From: an uncultured Gammaproteobacteria bacterium
Lineage (GTDB): Bacteria; Pseudomonadota; Gammaproteobacteria; SZUA-140
Direction of reading: 5' to 3'
DNA: 21,919 bases
Assembly (NCBI GenBank): GCA_945787585.1
Contig: CALZIG010000049.1
Span: 1-21,919, forward strand
Position 1 is the stretch's first letter. Every line of letters starts with the position of its first letter. The translations under genes were made by a program, and so were the position numbers. Shown here piece by piece: positions 17,724-21,919 of the stretch. The notes below the pieces were generated by a model. The model worked only from the letters and a program-made list of their open reading frames with translations. It did no database searches and was not told the DNA's origin.

Positions 17724-18170
17724 TTAGTTAGCGCGCATCACCTTAATCACCTCATCTTCCAGCTCAATACGATCAGCCAAATTCTCACCTAACGTCGAAA
17801 GATCGCCCTCTAGCGCGGCAAAAAGATCCTGAGTCTCAGCAACATCATACTTATCATTAAAATCCAGTATCGTTTGAGTAGTGGATACAATCTTGGGATA
17901 AACCTGATCCGCTACGTCTACGACTGCACGACGACGCTCTTTCCGCTCATCGATAAAACGGTAGAGACGAAAATGAGAATCTGCAGTGTAATCAATCAAT
18001 GACTGACAAAATAGCTCCAATAATTCAGAAACTGATTCATTATCCTCAAACGGCTGCTGCGCTGCCAGCTCACCATACAGCGTCAACATCTGGGCTCGCA
18101 CATTAACGAGCTCATCAATCATGCCGTGTGAGTTAGCTCTACGGTCTGTTATTGGGGGTGATGCGGACAT
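17724..18170 (-). CDS. rsd: Rsd/AlgQ family sigma70-binding regulator
   Basis: Rsd (AlgQ in Pseudomonas) binds free sigma70 and helps shift RNA polymerase to alternative sigma factors in stationary phase; AlgQ also affects alginate and siderophore genes. The 148-residue, mostly helical protein matches AlgQ at LFCQSLIDYTADSHFRLY, DVADQVYPKIVSTTQTILDFND and the C-terminal ELEDEVIKVM. The ATG at 18170 has a GGAG 6 bases upstream, better than the ATG at 18194. The gene is convergent with the DUF6763-like gene and stands alone. Assignment to the family is firm; whether it behaves more like Rsd or AlgQ cannot be told here. Confidence 0.9.
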   Translation of the reverse strand: MSASPPITDRRANSHGMIDELVNVRAQMLTLYGELAAQQPFEDNESVSELLELFCQSLIDYTADSHFRLYRFIDERKERRRAVVDVADQVYPKIVSTTQTILDFNDKYDVAETQDLFAALEGDLSTLGENLADRIELEDEVIKVMRAN

Positions 18171-18371
18171 CTCGTGCTCCTTGGCATTGCACATAAATCA
18201 TGGCGGCAATTCTATCAGAAACTAGCTAAAACTGGCACCATAATATATCTTAATTTACGCTATCTTTTTGATTAAAATGAATTATAAAGCTTACCTCTTT
18301 CGCGTCGATATCATCATTATACCCTTAGCTAATGTCTTTCAATATTTAAGATCATTATTATCCGTACGTTT

Positions 18372-19334
18372 ATGCCCCAAATATGCTCCCTCAAGAAATC
18401 CATCGGTATATTGCTATTTTGGGCATCTGTTGTCATATCACAGCCTTTACTCAGCGCCCCCCACATTACAGGCATTGAAATCAAGCCAACACACGCTGGG
18501 GATATCCTGATAATTTCCTATCAGGGGGGCATCGATACACTGCTTATGACTGTCGACACAGAAACGCACGCCACAGTAAGCCTCAGCCAGGCGTCAATCA
18601 GCCCCACTTTCAAGCCGAAGAATCATAAAGGCAAGTTAATAAAAAACTTAACCCTGGAAAGCGGTCACCCTACTGCAATAAAGATATCCATCGACTTTAA
18701 ACGAAGACTTGGAAGACACTCACGAAATCAAATAGACGTGAATGGGCAAAAGACTATTCAAATTGAGTTACTGGATGAATTACCTCATGTACCGGTACCA
18801 CCAGAAGATCGATCCGTCATTCAACCCGTCATAGAACCCGGCGTGTTTGAAATAGCGGGTACAAAAAACAAGAAGCCGCTGGATTACAATAAAGGTGATC
18901 GTAAAAAAATAAGTACTGAAGAATTTCTAGCACTGTTTGAAACAAAAATCAGACCTCGACCAAATCGCATTACTGACTTTTCTTACACGCTCACACATGA
19001 GTCACTTAGACTAGTACTGACCACACATCAGAAACCGATATACACGATAAAATCTCAGCGCAGTCCCGCCATGATCAAATTCAAACTGACCAAAACGTTA
19101 GGTGATATCGAGATCAACCATACGCCTATTCAGCACAGGTTTATGGGCGACATCCATAGCATTCGAAAACCAGACAACAGTCTGGAGATGCGCGCTAACC
19201 TTTATGAAACCACCGAGACAAACAGTAGAACGATCAAAAATCCAGATAAACCAGGCTACCTATTAATTATCGATGTGAAGCGTATTTACCCATGGGAAAC
19301 CGAAACTGCAATCCCAGATATCGACATTAGATAG
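18372..19334 (+). CDS. Secreted protein with two AMIN-like segments
   Basis: The 320-residue protein begins with a signal peptide (KKSIGILLFWASVVIS, cleavage near LLSA). Two similar beta-rich segments follow. The first starts at ITGIEIKPTHAGDILIIS (about 32-135) and the second at ITDFSYTLTHESLRLVLTT (about 200-305). Each has an opening strand, a polar turn, and a later GDI/FK-type pattern, as in AMIN domains that bind peptidoglycan in PilQ and AmiC. A linker of about 60 residues rich in Pro and Lys joins them. There is no amidase or secretin domain. The ATG has no clear ribosome-binding site. AMIN assignment is by eye and tentative; localisation to the periplasm is likely. Confidence 0.7.
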   Translation: MPQICSLKKSIGILLFWASVVISQPLLSAPHITGIEIKPTHAGDILIISYQGGIDTLLMTVDTETHATVSLSQASISPTFKPKNHKGKLIKNLTLESGHPTAIKISIDFKRRLGRHSRNQIDVNGQKTIQIELLDELPHVPVPPEDRSVIQPVIEPGVFEIAGTKNKKPLDYNKGDRKKISTEEFLALFETKIRPRPNRITDFSYTLTHESLRLVLTTHQKPIYTIKSQRSPAMIKFKLTKTLGDIEINHTPIQHRFMGDIHSIRKPDNSLEMRANLYETTETNSRTIKNPDKPGYLLIIDVKRIYPWETETAIPDIDIR

Positions 19335-19457
19335 CCTTATCATAAGACCCGATTATCAATTCTTTAATACTTTATTTGTGATCAGGTTAGCAGAATATTA
19401 GAGCTGACTCAGGCATAGTCTCATCATCGCATAACCTTTTTCATCAGGAGTATCGTC

Positions 19458-19832
19458 ATGCAGATAAAAGCCACTTTACTTACTGCGCTGTTGTTCCTGA
19501 GCACAGCCAATGTAATCGCAGATCCATACGTTAATGCCATCGATTCTGCTATCAATGAAAATTATAGCGCAGCATTCACCTACTGGATGCCGCTGGCTAA
19601 AGCCGGTGATCCACGCGCTCAATTTAATGTCGCACTGATGTATCACGGGGGATTGCATGTCGGTTTTGATGAATCTGCCGCACTTAAATGGTATCGACAA
19701 GCCGCTGAAAATGGTGTGACTGAAGCGCAGGAATATCTTGCGATCGGCTACAAAGAAGGCTGGTTTGGGCTGCCTGTTGACCAGCAACGTTCAAGCTACT
19801 GGCAACAAAAAGCAGAACGTTCTACGCTATAA
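19458..19832 (+). CDS. Small secreted Sel1-repeat protein
   Basis: The 124-residue protein has a signal peptide (residues 1-21, cleavage after VIA) and then about two Sel1-like helical repeats. The first, near 50-86, contains GDPRAQFNVALMY and AALKWYRQAAENG. The second, near 87-121, contains TEAQEYLAIGYKEGW and SYWQQKAE. Sel1 repeats are TPR-like protein-binding units. An AGGAG ribosome-binding site lies just upstream of the ATG. It follows the AMIN-like gene by 123 bases on the same strand and might share its transcript. The partner protein is unknown. Confidence 0.88.
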   Translation: MQIKATLLTALLFLSTANVIADPYVNAIDSAINENYSAAFTYWMPLAKAGDPRAQFNVALMYHGGLHVGFDESAALKWYRQAAENGVTEAQEYLAIGYKEGWFGLPVDQQRSSYWQQKAERSTL

Positions 19833-19864
19833 AGTATCTATAGCTGGTACACCCATATTTTCTG

Positions 19865-19897
19865 CGCTCGACACAGTGCACCGTTGTCAATCGAGCG
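19865..19897. terminator. Hairpin between convergent Sel1 and HDOD genes, possible bidirectional terminator
   Basis: A perfect 7-bp inverted repeat CGCTCGA/TCGAGCG (19865-19871 and 19891-19897) lies in the 73-base gap between two convergent genes. An alternative fold pairs CGCTC/GAGCG and then GACA/TGTC with a bulge. No long T-run follows on either strand, so the terminator call rests mainly on position. Confidence 0.35.
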
Positions 19898-19905
19898 AGA
19901 TAACC

Positions 19906-20763
19906 TTAGCCCACTTTCGGTAAAAAAAGTTCCACAGCCGCACTAAACTGTAGTGCGGCCTCGTCTTTAATATTACCGATCGACGCTTCGGTTAGCCCGG
20001 TTATTGCTATCGCAACAGGGTCTATTTTTGTAGCGGGACCATTCGCCTCATCACTCTTCGACTGAGTTTCGATATCAGTCGCAAGCGCACTCGCAATATG
20101 AACAATGCTCGCTCCAAGTGGCGATAAATCTGCCTTTCCTGGCTCGTGGTGAAACTCGGTAGCATCAACGACGGTATCGGGCAAATGCCAAATACGTAAC
20201 AGCTCACTACCGACCTCCGCATGATCAAAGCCAATGACGTCCCGTTCAATCTCATACAACATTGCGGCGCTGTCATTCGCTCTCATCTGTATTTCACGAA
20301 ACATTTCTGGCAGCTTATTTAAAATGATTAACTGTCCAATATCATGCAACAGTCCTGACACAAAGAAAGGCTCTGTATGCAACGCATTACATTTAACAGC
20401 GATCAAGCGTGCCAACACACCGCAATAAAGACTATGACTCCAAAAGGCGTGTATATCGATATGCTCTTTCGGCAATTGTGTAAAGTTACCAATCACCGAT
20501 GTCGCCAGGATTAAATCACGAAGGCCGCGCGTGCCAATAATCGTAATGGCCCTGGAAACGGTATCAATTTTTGAGGGGAAACCATAAAGCGGACTATTGG
20601 CAATTTTCAACAGTCGGGCGGTGAGCGCTGGATCCTGACTAATGAACTTTCCAATATCGGATGCCGATGATGATGGATCGTCCACCATCCCATTAATTTT
20701 AATAAAAACCTCGGGTAATGTTGCGAGCTTAATCGAGCCTTTAATTAAATCTACCGCTTCCAT
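19906..20763 (-). CDS. HDOD domain signalling protein
   Basis: HDOD proteins are HD-related, non-catalytic or poorly characterised modules used in bacterial signalling, often tied to cyclic-di-GMP, motility or stress control. In this 285-residue protein the domain covers about residues 10-210. It includes LPEVFIKINGMVDDP, ISQDPALTARLLKIANSPLYG (split over 41-61) and GLLHDIGQL with the His140-Asp141 pair retained. There is no fused output domain, signal peptide or membrane segment. The ATG is preceded by a GGGAG. It is convergent with the Sel1 gene and downstream of a solute-binding protein gene, with a gap of about 180 AT-rich bases in which I see nothing definite. The target is not known. 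Confidence 0.93.
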   Translation of the reverse strand: MEAVDLIKGSIKLATLPEVFIKINGMVDDPSSSASDIGKFISQDPALTARLLKIANSPLYGFPSKIDTVSRAITIIGTRGLRDLILATSVIGNFTQLPKEHIDIHAFWSHSLYCGVLARLIAVKCNALHTEPFFVSGLLHDIGQLIILNKLPEMFREIQMRANDSAAMLYEIERDVIGFDHAEVGSELLRIWHLPDTVVDATEFHHEPGKADLSPLGASIVHIASALATDIETQSKSDEANGPATKIDPVAIAITGLTEASIGNIKDEAALQFSAAVELFLPKVG

Positions 20764-20944
20764 TTTTACTTACTCCCTCTAATCGCCTTGAATTATAGTA
20801 ATCATGTCAATACATACTTGCATGACTATGCCAATAGCTTATCGCCACGACTCAGACTTTCTTTAAAGAAGAAGCTCCTGATATATCAAATACATCCTAT
20901 CACATCATAAAAACCTAAAAATTAACCATTAAAAATATATTATT

Positions 20945-21919
20945 TTACTGACGATTCACCTGTTTAGCCTTTTTTTGTTCTGCCTCGAACTTCTGGAGTC
21001 CTATTGCTGCAGATTGCACGGCCTTGTTTAAGGCGCCCTCCACATCATCACCACCATAGATCCGAACCAATGCCTGCTGAAATGCGCCGCTGATAACGGG
21101 ATAAAGCGGAGACTTCAATTGAGACGCGACGTTCCCTTTCAGCTGCGCAGTGACCAACTCAGACAGCAAGGACCCACTATCAAAAGCGTCAAACCGGCTA
21201 AGCCCACTTACGGTGGCAGGCAGAATTGCATTTGCTTTCGCAGCCAGCACGACCTCCTCCGGTTGCAACAGGAACTCCAGAAAACGCATGGCTGACTGTG
21301 TGTCTACACAATTTCGAGTCAAACCCCATCCCCATGCGCGCTGAACATAATGGCTGCCATGTCCAAGATCAGGCAGCGGCACGACGACAAGATCATCCGC
21401 AAATTTGCTTTTATAAAACTCGTATTTTTCAAGGCCACCCCATGAGAGCGGAATACGATTACCGGCAAATGCATCGCTATCATGGTCAGGAGCGACATAA
21501 CCCTTTTTAACCCAGCGTTGAAAATGGCTCAGGGCCTCAATATTAGCCCTGCTATTGAGTACACCACTACTTGCATACGGCGTCTGCTCGCTCACTATAC
21601 CACCGCCCGCTGACAGTAACAGCGGATGGAATACGCTCGATAACCATTCATTTTTACGATTGAGGCCAAAATCAATCGCCGCTAAGTAATCAGTATTATT
21701 CATCAATGTTTCAAGCAATGTCTCAAACTCACTGAGACTCCAGGCATCCTTGGTCGTAGTAGGAATCCGTATACTGGCCGCTTGCAGCGCACTTTTTTTC
21801 GCGTACAACACAACGCTATTAGTCGTTATTGGCAATGAATAGAAACGCCCTTGGTACATCCCCTGCTGAAAAACAGCCGGTAGAATATCCTGCCGCGTGG
21901 TTTCTGTCAGAATCTTATC
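20945..21919 (-). CDS. Family 1 extracellular solute-binding protein, N-terminus beyond the window
   Basis: The reading frame stays open to the right edge, so the N-terminus with its signal peptide is outside; 324 residues are visible. The pattern is that of ABC-transporter sugar-binding proteins of the MalE type: QGMYQGRFYSLPITTNSVVLYA near the visible start, WSLSEFETLLETL, a hinge-region GGGIVSEQ, RIPLSWGGLEKY, VVVPLPDLGHG, and RFLEFLLQPEEV. The C-terminus ends in a Lys/Gln-rich helix. An internal ATG at 21859 is not the start. Permease and ATPase genes would be expected to the right on the minus strand or elsewhere. The substrate cannot be told. Confidence 0.88.
   Translation of the reverse strand, partial: DKILTETTRQDILPAVFQQGMYQGRFYSLPITTNSVVLYAKKSALQAASIRIPTTTKDAWSLSEFETLLETLMNNTDYLAAIDFGLNRKNEWLSSVFHPLLLSAGGGIVSEQTPYASSGVLNSRANIEALSHFQRWVKKGYVAPDHDSDAFAGNRIPLSWGGLEKYEFYKSKFADDLVVVPLPDLGHGSHYVQRAWGWGLTRNCVDTQSAMRFLEFLLQPEEVVLAAKANAILPATVSGLSRFDAFDSGSLLSELVTAQLKGNVASQLKSPLYPVISGAFQQALVRIYGGDDVEGALNKAVQSAAIGLQKFEAEQKKAKQVNRQ

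Noticed and set aside
18268..18510. 80-codon plus-strand frame overlapping the start of the AMIN-like gene
   Set aside because: It is in another frame from the gene with a signal peptide, starts at TTG without a ribosome-binding site and shows no domain.
19374..19392. CRP-like half-site TGTGA upstream of the Sel1 gene
   Set aside because: The second half (TAGCA) matches TCACA poorly; a single half-site is common by chance.
20859..20870. TTCTTTAAAGAA palindrome between the HDOD and solute-binding genes
   Set aside because: It is a short A/T-rich palindrome in an AT-rich gap, expected by chance and without a promoter context.

Overview
The window looks like chromosomal core sequence from a gammaproteobacterium. 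Two gene orders support this. One is rlmE-ftsH-folP-glmM-tpiA-secG-tRNA-Leu(GAG) leading into nuo. The other is uvrC-pgsA-tRNA-Gly-tRNA-Cys-tRNA-Leu(UAA). Separate nuoC and nuoD genes and an Rsd/AlgQ protein fit a non-enteric, Chromatiales/Thiotrichales/Methylococcales-like lineage better than an enteric one. The lineage below class is inference. I see no insertion sequence, integrase, phage gene, CRISPR array or toxin-antitoxin pair.

Region 1 (1-5704, minus strand) holds the proximal half of the NADH:quinone oxidoreductase (complex I) operon, nuoA-B-C-D-E-F-G. The genes overlap or lie 2-12 bases apart. The NuoG frame ends in a TAG at the very first bases of the window, after 386 residues, roughly half the normal length. 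Region 2 (5705-12449, minus strand) runs rlmE, ftsH, folP, glmM, tpiA, secG, tRNA-Leu(GAG). It combines ribosomal RNA methylation, membrane proteolysis, folate and cell-wall precursor synthesis, glycolysis and protein export. A sigma70-like promoter and a 5' leader with a small hairpin precede nuoA, and a strong hairpin lies between ftsH and folP.

Region 3 (12450-17361) starts with the divergent yhbY, a ribosome-assembly RNA-binding protein. An unknown exported protein follows. Then comes a minus-strand block of family-5 uracil-DNA glycosylase, uvrC, pgsA and three tRNAs (Gly, Cys, Leu). The two repair genes are 2 bases apart and are probably co-transcribed.

Region 4 (17362-21919) is less conserved and has mixed strands. 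It contains a short acidic conserved protein (DUF6763-like), the sigma70-binding regulator Rsd/AlgQ, a secreted protein with two AMIN-like segments, a tiny secreted Sel1-repeat protein, an HDOD signalling protein, and the C-terminal part of a family-1 ABC solute-binding protein that runs off the right edge.

I did not find a convincing new multi-gene system. The points most worth checking are the truncated nuoG, the unusual non-coding elements (nuo leader, ftsH-folP hairpin, ftsH promoter repeat, yhbY/rlmE palindrome) and the unannotated exported proteins at 12937-13425 and 18372-19334.
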